Positions 35,205-46,836 of a stretch of 64,000 nt of DNA are shown here, in pieces. This stretch comes from Brevipalpus yothersi (Eukaryota; Arthropoda; Arachnida; Trombidiformes; Tenuipalpidae), in assembly GCA_003956705.1 (NCBI GenBank), contig QZCP01000723.1, forward strand, positions 145,564 to 209,563, read 5' to 3'. The notes under the pieces were generated by a model that saw only the letters and a program-made list of their open reading frames with translations, was not told where the DNA came from and did no database searches. The stretch's first letter is position 1. Each line of letters begins with the position of its first letter. Both the position numbers and the translations under genes were made by a program.

Positions 35205-38200
35205 ATATCAAGTTGGGGCTAATCAGGTTATCAGGCTGTTTAACTTTTACCTTGTACTTTCTTGATCTGTTCTATCGTCATTCTCAAGCCCTCTTGATCT
35301 ACCACTTTTTTTCACTCTCAACTTCCTTCACCCCCTCCTCATCTCTTTCACTAATCCCATCATTCGCTCAGAATCGTAATTAACTTCTCATGTGATCACA
35401 CTTTGGATCTGAATAAGTTTGAAGGAGGCTCCTAGCTTTTGTCTGTTTCTATCGACTTGCAAATTCTCTCTCTCCAGGCGTGTACATGAAGACATTTATG
35501 AAGTTCATGGTATAACTTTGCTTTCACTTGACTCATAATGAGTCTTATTGTTGTTGATAATATTTGCAAAATGATTGTGAAGGACCATTCAAATTGCACA
35601 TTTGATCAACTTTGATGGCTGCTCTATCAGTTTTTCATTTCTTATTTTTTGATGCGAAAAAAATTGGCGAATCGAGCTCAAGGGTTGGAGAACACGAACT
35701 CATTGTTTGTCTTTTCTTTCTTCCTCTCTATCTCTCTCTCCCTCTCTTTCTCTCTTTCTTCATTTCATATCGATCTCATTTTTATATTTTTACTCCTACA
35801 GGCTGGAGCAAGTTGCAAAACGGTTAATTGAAAATGGTCACTATGCGAGCGAAAAAATTGCCACAATGTCAGCTCAATTGAGGTTATCTGCAAAAAATTT
35901 TGCCGCTTGCCTAGAGGAGCGAACTACAGTTTTGACCCTTGCCACCACCTTCTATGCCCACGCAGAACATTATCTGAGAAACGCTGAGAATTGGAGTGTA
36001 CAGTCCGAGCAGCCATGTGTTATACCGAGCGATTTTCGTGAGCTCGAAGAGAAGGTTCATCAAAGCAAAAAATTATTTGATTCAATATATCGAGCACATA
36101 ATGATGTTATTACCAGCAGTCATAAATTGTGCATTCAACTTGATCACTACATTAATTTTTGCAATCAACGTGATTTTATTTCATCCACCTCTTCATCTCT
36201 GCCTTCTTCTTCAGGATCAACAGGTTGCCATAACAATGGCGGCTTTTCCTCATCCAAATCATCTCTATCTTCTGCCTCCAATGCAGGCAACAGAGCACGT
36301 AATTCATCAAATGATTATAATGAAGCAACCAAACATATACAGGATCTCACTCGCCGTATAGCAGCTCATTATCAGAGGATAAAGTCATCCTTGGAAAATC
36401 GTAGAAACCGTTTACATTTGCGTTTTTCGTTGATTCTTTTTAATGATGACGTTCATCAAGTTATGGAGTGGATAAACACATGTGGTGAAAGTATGTTGAC
36501 AAAGAGCTTTGGAATAGGTAAAAACCTAGAAACTTCTCAAGAGCTTCAAAAAAATCATCTCCAGTTGGAAAATTATGCTCAAAATACTTATGACAATGTC
36601 GAAAAGCTGCGTCGTGCGGCAAGTGAATTCGCTCGCACAGGTGAATGTGACCCTGAAGAGATATTTCGTGTGCGTGATGAGTTGATTGAACATGCGGCGC
36701 GATTCAAGCAACGAATTGAAAGACGAAGGCGGCAACTTGAGATGGGAATTAGATTTTTTGAGAAAGAAAAGGATCTCAATTTATATTATGAAGAATTACA
36801 AAATTATCATCGAGAAACTGACAAGCCCACCGAAGCTCCGAAAACTTTAGAAGCTTGTGAAAATAACTTAGACCAAATTTTGGAACAGAGAGACTTGGTA
36901 CTGGCTACCATGCTTCCAGCTATCAATGATGGTGACGCCCTGCTTCAGGAACTACGAACAATACAAGGATCCAATGGCAGTAGTGATGGAGACTCAGCCT
37001 ACGAAGGAAGCTCTAGTGTTTCCCCCAATCCTAACCCAGCATCGCCTTCTTCTTTGGAAGCGTCCATCACTGCCATTGAGACTGCGGTGGAAAATTTCCG
37101 AAGAATGGCCAACACCGTGGAAGAGCTATGGAACAATAAAAAATTCAAGATGGAACTTTGTCTACAATTACGATTATTTGAGAAAGATGCTGCCTATGTT
37201 TTGAATGAACTCCACTTATATCGAGAGGAAGTTCGACGAAAATACTCCATAGATCTAGTTTATGCAGATTTAAGTTTAGCGGAAGGAGCTCTTCAAGATC
37301 ACAATGATATGTTTGCTGAGGTTCAGCGTAAAGCATCTGAAACTCTCCATCGAGGAGATAACCTTATACAAGTAAGTTGACTATCCTTGTGATAATTGTG
37401 TAGAGTAACTGTTTATCTTCCATGCTGTGAAGAGAAAACATTTTTATTTATTATCAATGATCACTTCAAATATTGTCAATTATCATCATGTTTGTTTTGA
37501 GCTTCCGGTTCAATAGGTCATCTTAATATTTTCTCATAATTTCACTTTCTTTTCTCTATTCACAGGTTTTTGAGTCATGTTCACCCTCTGCAATGATCCT
37601 CGTTGATACTGGTCACGAAGCTAGCGTTTTGAATTCATCCACAACTCCAGCTCTCTCATCTTTTAATACGACTTCTCGTCGTGTGCCAGCTTTACAAATG
37701 ATCCGTGCTCTAGTTGAACATTTGAGAGACAAAGTTTTGGACACTGAAGACTTCGCTGAAACTACTCGAACTCACTTGGAACAAGGAGTCTATTTATGTC
37801 AATTTGAATCGGAGGCCAAGCAAGTACTCAGTTGGATCAAGAATGCTGAATCGATGCTTTCGGCTTCATTTACCATACCACAATCGCTACAAGAAGCGGA
37901 AGCTCTTCGAACAGAACATGAACAATTCCAAGTTGCCATCGAGGTAAGTTTTTCTACGATGTAATCTGTGTTAGATTGTAAAATTTGATGGAAGTCATTG
38001 TTTTTTTCCGATAAACTTTTTGAGCTGGTCGATCTTTCTTTTACCTCTAGAAAATTTATGGTCACATTATGAATTTCAGATTATAAGATTTGAGATCAAA
38101 TTTTTTATTTTCGTTTAGCATTATTTCTTTTTTTTCATATCATCACAAGAAAAAAAATCAATGGGGTACAAAATGATTGTATGTAACGATTCTCCACTTT

Positions 38201-41200
38201 AAGGATCTCATCCTCATAGTAGCTGTGGTAGTGGCGTATAGTGTGTGATAAAATCAATCGTGCAAGCAATTAAGAATTATCTCTTCGAAAAATCTTTCCT
38301 GTTTCACAGCCCACCACCTCTTAAATGGTGTTAGCAGATTTCATGCTCTCCCACTCTAGTGACCGACAAATCCTCTTACCCTTTCATACCTGAATGTTCT
38401 CTTCCAATCTCAAATGTATTCGAGACAATAATTCCTCATCGAACAAATTATTACATCTAATCTTACTTCGAACTAAACTTCTCCTCTACTGGAAAGTCTT
38501 ATAGTTATTCAGAAACCTACTCACCCTTCCAATCATTGAAAGTAGAGAGAAATATTAATCAGTATCAGAAGGTATTAGTTTTGATGTTCTCGTATCCATC
38601 TGACTGATTTCTTCCGGGTTTTTCATGTCAATAGCCTAGCTTCTTCTTTGGAACGTCAAATTTCTCTCTTCATTTTTCTATCTGTTTGAATTCTCTGAGC
38701 TTTCCTCTGTTTTTGACTGATATCAGCCTATATATCCTCAGCTATGTAAGTGGGTCTGGGTTGGTTTATTTTTCTATGATCTCGATGATCATAATTGTGA
38801 TAGTTTACTCTTATCATTTGCATTCTTTGAGGCCATATGCATTCTTATTTAAGCGGCTTAGTGTGTGGTCTACTGTTCAACAGCCGTTTCTACAAAAAGA
38901 TCAGACGAGCAGATCTTCCTTCTTGCCTTCGGCAATCTTTTCTCGGAAAGATCAAAGTACTAACAAACCAGATTCAATTTAGAATGATCTTATATTCTCT
39001 CATTGAGTCAAGTGGAAATGATATCGGGGGCTCTGAATTCGTTTCTAGAGCTTTATTCTTGCTTCATCTCACTGTTTCCTTGAAATCTACCATTTTGTTT
39101 TAATCTCCTCTCACAGAAAATGTATAATTCTTCCCTGGTATTGATTTGCTTCTCTTTACTCTTTTTTCATAGAAAACACAATCATCTGTCTTCCATCTTC
39201 AACAACGAGCTGAAACGAGAATTCAAAGTGGCCATGTGAATCCTGACCGAGCGAATTTGATAATGGCTGATGTCTCCAAGATGTGGAGAACGCTGATGGC
39301 ACAAGCAGAAGCTCGTAATAAATTGGTACAAGCTAGTCTAAATTTTTACAGAACTGCTGAGCAAGTTCTCTCTGTTCTAGAGAGCTTAGAAAAGCAATAT
39401 CGATCAGATGAAGATTTCTGTGGAGCATGCAATATCGAAGATCATCTTAGCTCACCCGTTACAACTCCATTGAACGAAAATGAGCCGGAGACCGGTGATA
39501 AGAAAATAGCTCAAATTATTTCGAAGCATCAGGAACAAAAGGAGGCTTTTCATAAGGCAACCACTCTCGCCAGGCGTAATATGGAATCATTCATCCGATA
39601 TGCTCTTTTCTCAATGTCAATATATCATCATAATAACCAAACTGGTCCTAAATATCGTATAGCTGAGAACAAGGTGAATCACATTATGGATTGTATCACC
39701 GAGCAAGAGGAACGTACAATAGATAGTTGGACGGCTCGTAAGAGGCGTCTAGATTACTGTCAACAATATGTTCTCGTTGAACATTCTGGTCGACAAGCTT
39801 TGAAATGGATCCGTGATACAGGTGAAATGTGGCTCAATCGCGCTTTAAGTAAAGATTTAGCCTCACGCAGTCGAGAGGAGCTTGAAGATGCTCACAAGTC
39901 ATTGCTTGAATTCCGGGTACAGGTTAAAGAAACGAAGGAAAAGGTCAGACTTTTGATACAATTGTCAGAAAATCTGATGGATAGAGGGCATATCCATTGT
40001 CCAGCTATCAAATACTGGTGTGATTTAGTGAAAAAATCTTTCGATGAATTCTCCGAATCACTTGATTCATACCGACACAAGCTTGAAGAATGTTTGGGCT
40101 TGGAAACCGGAACATCTTTGAGTGATAATCAGACTGAAACGGGAGGTAGCATCGGTGATCGTAGCTCTGATTCATCACTAGAGAGCAAGTTGAGTAGAGA
40201 ACGATTCCACCTCTATTCTTCATCCAGTAGAGCTAACAATCCTGATAGAACATCTTCTTCAGCCAACAGCGTTGCCAGTGTGTCCTCCTTGTCTTCTACT
40301 GCTGTGATAAACGGTACGTCCAAGAACTGTGAAGCTAACACGTCTTCCATCAGTGCTACTAGTCGTCTGCCTCAGTTATCCGTTGACCAACTGGAGGTCA
40401 AACGTAAATACGCTCGTAAGAGAGAATTCATCATGGCCGAGCTACTTCAAACGGAAAAAAGTTATGTAAATGATCTCAAAAAGTGTTTGGACACCTATTT
40501 AACTGAATTTAAGAACTGTGAACCTGATCATCCTCATCTCAAAGGGAAGGAAAGCATAATCTTTGGTAACATTGAGCAAATTCATAGTTTCCACAATGAG
40601 TAAGTTCCGTTTTTTTTTCTATTGATTGCTTAACTCATATCGCTTCCATTATCTTTGTTAGAATTTTTCTGAAAGAATTGGAAAAGTATGAGAAAATGCC
40701 CGAAGATGTTGGCCATTGTTTTGTTACTTGGGCTCGATCGTTTGACATCTACATTAATTATTGCAAAAACAAGCCTGACTCGAACGCAGCTCTTGAAAGT
40801 CCAAAGATTACCGCTTTTTTCGAAGAAGTACAACGTAAACAAAAGGTTGACGACACCATTGGTTCTTTATTGATCAAGCCTGTCCAACGAATTATGAAAT
40901 ATCGTCAGCTTTTAGAGGGCCTTTTATCGTGCTGTGAGGAAGGTCTTCAGGGTGAGATCAAGGATGGTCTTGAAGTGATGCTTTCAGTGCCCCAAAAAGC
41001 TAACGATGCATTACACTTGAGCATGTTAGAAGGATGTGATATAGCTGCTAGTCAATTAGGTGATGTTATTCTACAGGATTCGTTTCAAATTTTCGATCCT
41101 AAAACTCTTATACCCACGAGAAAGCGTCGCGAGCGTCGAGTATTCTTGTTTGAACTCTATATCGTATTTGCCAAAGAAACCAAACCCGATCTCAGTCAGG

Positions 41201-41667
41201 TCATCAGCCAGGCAGCCATCAATGGCAACAGCGGAGCTGATCGAAGCAGTAATAGCAATGGTGGAATCAATAATTCTGCATCAGGATCATCCAACTCTCC
41301 TCCAACCGTATTTAATCCGAACAGAGTTCGGTATATCTACAAGAGTCGCTATATGCTGGCTGAGATTGGCTTGGCAGAGACCATCGATAATGATGAGTGC
41401 AAATTCGCTATATGGTCAACTGGAGCTTCAGCTCGAGGGCCGAATGTGCAAGAAAATAAAATAATAATGAAAGCATCATCGCCGGAGGTGCGACAGACGT
41501 GGATAAAAAAATTAAAAGAAGCAATGCAAGAAAGCTATTTCACTTCGAGAATTTCTTCCATCAGTCTATCATCATCCAAAACAATTTCTCAAGACTCTAC
41601 AAACAATTATCTGAACAATAATAAGAATCATTCAACTAGTGTCGTCAAATCAATAAATGATTCATGA
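32408..41667 (+). CDS. Trio/Kalirin-type Rac GEF: spectrin repeats plus one DH-PH
   Basis: Five exons, 32408-32622, 35802-37371, 37566-37943, 39173-40599 and 40662-41667, give about 1531 residues with matching phases. Trio proteins activate Rac/RhoG and guide axons and cell migration. Spectrin repeats fill about 1-1050: FENDVQKMVEWI, AYVNIDR/LEQVAKRLIENGHYAS across the first junction, GECDPEEI, then LSWIKNAESMLSA. A Ser/Asn-rich linker precedes the DH domain (about 1134-1320: REFIMAELLQTEKSYV, EDVGHCFVTWA, CKNKPDS, LIKPVQRIMKY). The PH domain (about 1329-1487) carries a Ser/Asn-rich insertion. The protein ends about 45 residues later. It lacks the Sec14 domain and first spectrin repeats, and the SH3, second DH-PH, Ig and kinase parts of full Trio. 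The start is uncertain: homology begins around the first ATG, and an acceptor at 32398 would allow an upstream exon. Confidence 0.93.
32623..35801 (+). other. Intron 1 of the Trio-like gene
   Basis: A 3.2-kb intron between VNID and R/LEQVAKRL, far longer than the others in the gene. It contains a GA repeat at 35157 and ends in a long pyrimidine tract. No nested gene is recognised. Confidence 0.75.
35157..35201. repeat. (GA)n microsatellite
   Basis: A pure GA run of 45 nt within intron 1 of the Trio-like gene. Confidence 0.95.
37944..39172 (+). other. Intron 3 of the Trio-like gene
   Basis: A 1.2-kb intron between spectrin-repeat exons. Its small open frames show no homology. Confidence 0.75.
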
Positions 41668-41748
41668 TGATTAGGAAATATATACAATTATATTTAATGT
41701 TACATATGTATAAATACCTCAAGACTTAAAAAAATTGCCATAAAACGC

Positions 41749-42567
41749 TCATGTCTGCTTTTTTATTTTTGAATTGAAATAAGTGCGGATGAAAAAATTG
41801 AGAAACAACAGGAAGTATGAAAAATAAACGGAAAAACTGAAAATCGATTCTCCCAGAGTGATTTTGCAAGGTACTCCGGTCATTTTCATGACCAATTCGT
41901 AGATTGCAACGTAAAAGCCTATCACCATTTGAGCAATCTGTAAAGTGGTTATCGAAAAAGCCACAAATCTTGGCATTCGAAAACCCAGTGCTCGTAATGA
42001 ATAATAGCTATACATGATACTGTGGACGAAATAGTTCATGGACCCAGTCCATCGATTGATGGCAACCATTCCGGGAAAGTATTTGAAAACACAAATGACT
42101 GTCATTGCATGATGATACCAGTGTAAGAATGAGAGTTTCTGTTTTCGAAGAATAATGAAAGCTGTGTCACCGAATTCCAAGATTTTTGACCACACAAACA
42201 GCCAACTCCAAAATAAAACTGATGAATTTTGTGTAAAAGAATTTTCACAAGCTGCCGCATGAAAACCATCATGATGAAGAACACTCAGAATTTCTGGGAC
42301 CATTGAATAAGCTCCTGCAATCGAAAAAAGTGCTAATAGACCACTCCATACAGCAAGAGGAAGGCGAAGCTGGAAAGGTTTCCGATTTTTCATTAATTGA
42401 ATCCCCAAATGCACAAGAATTACGTAAATTGAAGAAAGATACAAACAAATTGTCCAATTTTGACGGTGCCATTCCTGCCAGTAATCGAATTGAATGATCT
42501 TGCCTGGAGGAAGAAAGGACACTTTTCGATGGACTAAATCATCGTTCGAAACTGGCACTACGTTCAT
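41749..42567 (-). CDS. Very-long-chain fatty acid elongase, ELOVL3/6 type
   Basis: An intronless frame of 272 residues, typical for the family. The enzyme is the condensing (3-ketoacyl-CoA synthase) step of fatty acid elongation in the endoplasmic reticulum. Hallmarks are SKILEFGDTAFIILRKQ (about 127-143), the histidine box HWYHH (His149, His152, His153), a tyrosine-rich helix NYFVHSIMYSYYSLRALG, and T.LQ..QM. About seven hydrophobic segments are visible, and a lysine-rich C-terminal end suits ER retrieval. YFPG after the histidine box and the W.GSMNYFVHS pattern favour the ELOVL6/3 branch that extends C16 acids. It converges on the Trio-like gene with 81 nt between stop codons. Confidence 0.93.
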   Translation of the reverse strand: MNVVPVSNDDLVHRKVSFLPPGKIIQFDYWQEWHRQNWTICLYLSSIYVILVHLGIQLMKNRKPFQLRLPLAVWSGLLALFSIAGAYSMVPEILSVLHHDGFHAAACENSFTQNSSVLFWSWLFVWSKILEFGDTAFIILRKQKLSFLHWYHHAMTVICVFKYFPGMVAINRWTGSMNYFVHSIMYSYYSLRALGFRMPRFVAFSITTLQIAQMVIGFYVAIYELVMKMTGVPCKITLGESIFSFSVYFSYFLLFLNFFIRTYFNSKIKKQT

Positions 42568-43040
42568 GATTGATGAGCAACTTTTCTGTAAGAATGAAAC
42601 ATAAAAATATTAAAATCAACTTTCTATTGGAAAAATTCCCTACTCTCTGGATTAAAAAAATTATAATGTCAAGCTTTTATAAGCTTTTATAAGGAGAAGT
42701 CTGACTGGTGTGATATGACTGTTTTTCTCAAAAAATTAAAGCCTTTAAAAGCAAATTTACTAGTGATTTAGAGCGTTTGTCAAGTTTCGATTGTTGATGA
42801 GAGGAATCTGATTCATTAACACTCAATCTCAAGGATCCTTACAACTGCAATCAGCCAAGTTATATCAATACAATGGCATGACTCAACTGAAGGAAGGATA
42901 CTGTGGTCATTTGAGCTTTTCGCGTAAACGTTATCTCAATGTCATCCAATGATCTGGATTGCCCGGAACGAAGGCAAAATACATCTCTTGTAAGCATTTT
43001 ATTGATAGACAAAGGCTACTGATTCCGATAATCATCAAAC
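42568..43040. other. Intergenic, upstream of the ELOVL gene
   Basis: Promoter side of the elongase gene, with a short direct repeat (AAGCTTTTAT twice, about 42673-42692). No gene seen. Confidence 0.5.
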
Positions 43041-43346
43041 TTCTTCTCATTTCTTCTTTACCCACAGGTTTTCGAAACATCTTCACATTCTTCTCCTTGT
43101 TGATACTCATCACGGAGCTAGTGTTTTAAATTCATCCACAACTCAAGCTCTCTCGTCTTTTATTATCGGCTTCTTGTCGTGTGCCAGCTTTACAAATGAT
43201 CCGTGCTTTAGTTGAACATTTGAGAGACAAAGTTTTCGAACATTGACACCCCTTGAACTCACTTGGAGCTTAAAACAGGTAGACAATATACGTCATTTTG
43301 AATATGAGATCAAGTGAGGGATCAATTAGATGAAGAATGCTGAGCT
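43041..43346 (+). pseudogene. Degenerate copy of Trio-like exon 3 with its splice acceptor
   Basis: Matches 37540-37855, which is the end of Trio intron 2 and most of exon 3. It includes the pyrimidine tract and the CACAG acceptor, then TTGATACT..TCACG, GCTAG.GTTTT, TCATCCACAACT, GTGTGCCAGCTTTACAAATG and TTGAACATTTGAGAGACAAA. It is broken by internal deletions, stops and frame shifts. Because intron sequence is copied too, the duplication was at DNA level. It lies 1.4 kb past the parent gene, beyond the elongase gene, in the same orientation. Confidence 0.88.
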
Positions 43347-43447
43347 AAGCATGTAAATTTTCACAATTTTAAGTATTCAGTTTGTACAAAATATACACGA
43401 CTATGTGGATAGAAATATTTTAAAAAATTCTTTATACAATTTGATAC

Positions 43448-43981
43448 TTAGATAACATTTGGTAAAACAGAGCTCATCGCAGACACTTCTTTGGTTGATA
43501 GAGGCTTCAATTTGAACATTTCATGCTCTTTTTTGCCTTCGAGAGTGGAAAGCTTATCCATATTATCTTTCATGGTGTTTCGAGTTTTATCGATGTTAGT
43601 GTTGATTGATTCTTGATCTGAGGAGGATTTCAATTGGAAAAAAATCACTTATTAACGAAGAAAATCTCTCTACAAGCCTATGGATGCACGGATCTTACCT
43701 CGCTTTATAATGTCCTGAGCTTTTAATTTTTCAGTTCGAACAAACATGTTGGCAAAATTGAGCCATACTTTTTCCTCACTCTGCTTCTCAATAGCTCTTT
43801 AAAATGATAAGAACAATTCAAATTAACAATCATCCACAAAATTTTTCAAACCTCTTCCTTACCTGAGAGCTTCTCGATTCTTGTTTCGTCTCCTATCAAA
43901 CTCAACCAACATTTCGCGATCAGCCAAAATCTTACCACCGAGCCTCTCTGATTCTTGAAGCAATCCAAGTAGATCATCCAT
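43448..43981 (-). CDS. PDRG1: PDRG1, prefoldin-like subunit
   Basis: Three exons on the minus strand, 43863-43981, 43699-43796 and 43448-43617, give 128 residues (human 133). PDRG1 is a beta-prefoldin-like component of the R2TP/PAQosome co-chaperone. Matching blocks are ILADREMLVEFDRRRNKNREALRAI (helix 1), VWLNFANMFVR (the beta-hairpin), DIIKRDQESINTNIDKTRNTM (helix 2), and F.LKPLSTKEVSAMSSVL at the end. Splice phases fit at both junctions. It is divergent from UTP25, start to start 306 nt. Confidence 0.88.
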
Positions 43982-44287
43982 CGTTGCTGATTATCACTGG
44001 ATCAACTTGATTAAAATTCAATTATTGAATAATTTAAATTGATCAATAAACAGCGCAACAGAGTTCAGACCTTAGAATGCTTAAACAGATGGCAGCTTGG
44101 CGCTTTAAATCATTTACATGCCGGTTTGCGATGAAAACAAACAAGCATGCTTTGATTGTTACGTTAATTTTTTCTGTTAAATTGTGAATTAATTGGAAGC
44201 TGTTTCCTGATATTATGAAATTTTTGACTTTTTGTGATCACAGTATGTGTTGATTGAGTTCCATTGTGGGCTTGTATTTGATCAGCT
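43982..44287. promoter_or_regulatory. Shared divergent promoter region, PDRG1 / UTP25
   Basis: The 306 nt between the opposed start codons must serve both genes. No specific element is recognised. Confidence 0.5.
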
Positions 44288-46571
44288 ATGAGATATTTTA
44301 ATAAGAAGAGAGCTCCTGGTCATCTTGGTGGTTCAAAGCCACAATTGAAAAAGAGAAGAGTTCATGATGATCGGAAAGATGGTTCATCTAAAAGTAAAAA
44401 GAGTAAGTTTTTGACAAGTGAATGATAATTATTATTTGATTTTAATTTGAGATTTCTTCATGAATCGATCAGAACTCCAGCCTGTTGAGGATCCAACTGA
44501 TGATGATCCGGTAGTAGAGGTAGTTGCTAAAAATGATAATGAAGAACAAGAATCTATACCAAATCCACTTCAAGAGCTTATTTCATGGTAATAATAATTA
44601 CTGTCTCTCACTAGTTAACTCCATTAATCACTGGTATTCTTTTTCTCTTTCGACAGTCTTGCTTCATCTTCAAAAATTTCCTCTTCCAAAGCTGCCAGTG
44701 ATATTAGTTCAAAAGGAAAAAAGACAGAGTCGTCTAGGAAATCTGAAACTCAAGAGGAAGCTCCCGAAATAGATGAAACCGAATTAGAAATTGACTCTGG
44801 TGAAGACGATGATGTATTTGACTCTACACTTTCCATGAAAGCGAATAATTCGTTTGAATCTCATATTAGTCGAGACATTCAAGAATATGTGCAAAATATT
44901 GGTTCACTTCACTCAGTCAGCCGAGAAATGAGACTTCCTGCCTTAAAAGAATGTCTCTATGAATATAAGGTAACCGATAGTGATATAGACAATCCTCTAC
45001 ATTTTTATAAATCGTTGGGAGATTTTGATATCAAGCAAAGTTTGATCGATAATCTTCAAAGGCTACTTATATCGAATATGGGTTCTGGACACACATCAGG
45101 ACTAGATCTATTACAATGTGAAATCCTGAGCATTCTAGCTGGTTATAAGGATTTTCTTTTTTGTGAAAGAACTCATGAAATCGGAGAGAAAATTCGCCCA
45201 ATCTATTGCCTCCATGCTCTCAATCATGTGTTAAAAACTCGATCCAAGATAATCCATCACAATACCAAATTGAGCAAGTCAAGTAATGCTAACACTGACT
45301 ATAGAGACCAAGGATTAACGAGGCCAAAAGTTCTGATTTTACTTCCTTTTAGGGAGAGTGCACGTAAAACAATAGACTGCATAATTGAGTTGATATCAGG
45401 AGATCAAGACGATAAAGCTCAAGAGAAGATCAATATCATGAATATAAAGCGGTATCATGGTGAATTTCAAGCTGATGCACCATCTTTAGCTCGAGCCAAC
45501 AAGCCTCAAGACTACAATGAACTATTCGCAGGTGATACTGATGATTCTTTTCGTATAGGAATCTCTGTAACCAAGAAAAGTTTAAAACTCTATTCGGATT
45601 TCTATACCAGTGACATAATTGTTGCCTCACCTCTTGGTCTGAGAATGGTTATTGGTGCCGAAGGTGACAGAGAAAGAGATTTTGATTTTCTATCATCTAT
45701 TGAACTTATCATCTTGGATCAAGCGGAAGTTTTCCTGATGCAAAACTGGGAACATGTTCTAGACATAATGAAACATTTGAACGTCCAGCCCACTGAATCC
45801 CATGGCGTTGACTTCTCCCGTGTGCGTATGTGGGCTCTGGATGGTCTCTCAAAATGCTATCGACAATCAGTCATAATAAGTAGTGTACAGTCAGCTCAAA
45901 TTACCTCTCTGTTCAAGACTAAGTGTTGCAATTACGAGGGTCGCATAGTGGTTCGGAATCCCATCCTACCGTCCTCTAATCAATTGAGGCGAGTTATTGT
46001 TCAAAGTCCGCAAACTTTCTATCGTTTTGAATCAAATTCTCTGTTGGAATCTGTTGAAGAGCGGTTCAAGACATTCACGGAAAGAATTCTTCCTCGGTGT
46101 AGAGATTTAGGCGAAGCCCATACAATGATTTTTATTCCATCATATTTTGATTTTGTCAAGCTTCGAAATTATTTTCGTACAGAGGACATAAATTTTACTC
46201 AAATTTGTGAGTACACCAAGCCCGGAAAAATTTCACAATCGAGGGCTTGGTTTTTTCATGAGGGTAGGAATTTTCTTCTGTACACAGAAAGATGTCATTT
46301 TTACAATAGGTTTCGAATCAAAGGGATTCGTCATCTGGTTTTCTATCAACTTCCTACTCATCCTCATTTTTATAGTGAGTTATGTAATCTTTTACATCCT
46401 GGATACCAAGGCAAAAAGTTCCAAGGGGATGAAGCCTCAATGAACTGTACGGTCATGTATGATAAGTTCGACTTTGTCCAATTGCAAGCTGTTGTAGGAG
46501 CTGAAAGAGCTTCTTACATGATCAACTCAGGAAATGACGAACATATCTTTCTCAGTCAAGCACAGAAATAG
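44288..46571 (+). CDS. UTP25: UTP25 / DEF, U3 snoRNP-associated protein
   Basis: Three exons, 44288-44402, 44473-44587 and 44657-46571, give about 714 residues (human 756). It is an SSU-processome factor for early 18S rRNA maturation in the nucleolus; vertebrate DEF also promotes p53 turnover through calpain. The first 135 residues are basic, then Ser-rich and acidic. The rest is a degenerate DEAD-box-like fold: LPALKECLYEYKV, KVLILLPFRESARKTID, YTSDIIVASPLGLRMVIG, then LIILDQAEVFLMQNWEH with DQAE at 431-434 in place of DEAD. Later come RI..LRRVIVQSP and the C-terminal helicase-like half ending in TVMYDKFDFVQLQ..VG..RA. No intact Walker A is seen, as is usual for the family. Confidence 0.93.
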
Positions 46572-46719
46572 ATTATATTCATGTATGTATACATTCGATC
46601 ATCTCTTAGTTTCGATGCCAGCCAATTTTTGGCTAAAAAATTTGTTCTGATTGATGAATGTTCTTCTTTTTTACACTCATTTCTCATTTTCGTCTTCATT
46701 TTTTAGTTTCAATGATAAT

Positions 46720-46725
46720 AATAAA
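46720..46725 (+). promoter_or_regulatory. Poly(A) signal AATAAA of UTP25
   Basis: A canonical hexamer 149 nt after the UTP25 stop codon and 111 nt before the convergent formin stop codon. Confidence 0.5.
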
Positions 46726-46836
46726 CTCTTCACAAAAGCTCATATTGACTAGATAACATGATCCACGATCTGAATCGTCTTCGATCTGACTGGGCTCAGC
46801 TAAGCACTTTTCAAACTAATTTGTCAACTTCATAAT

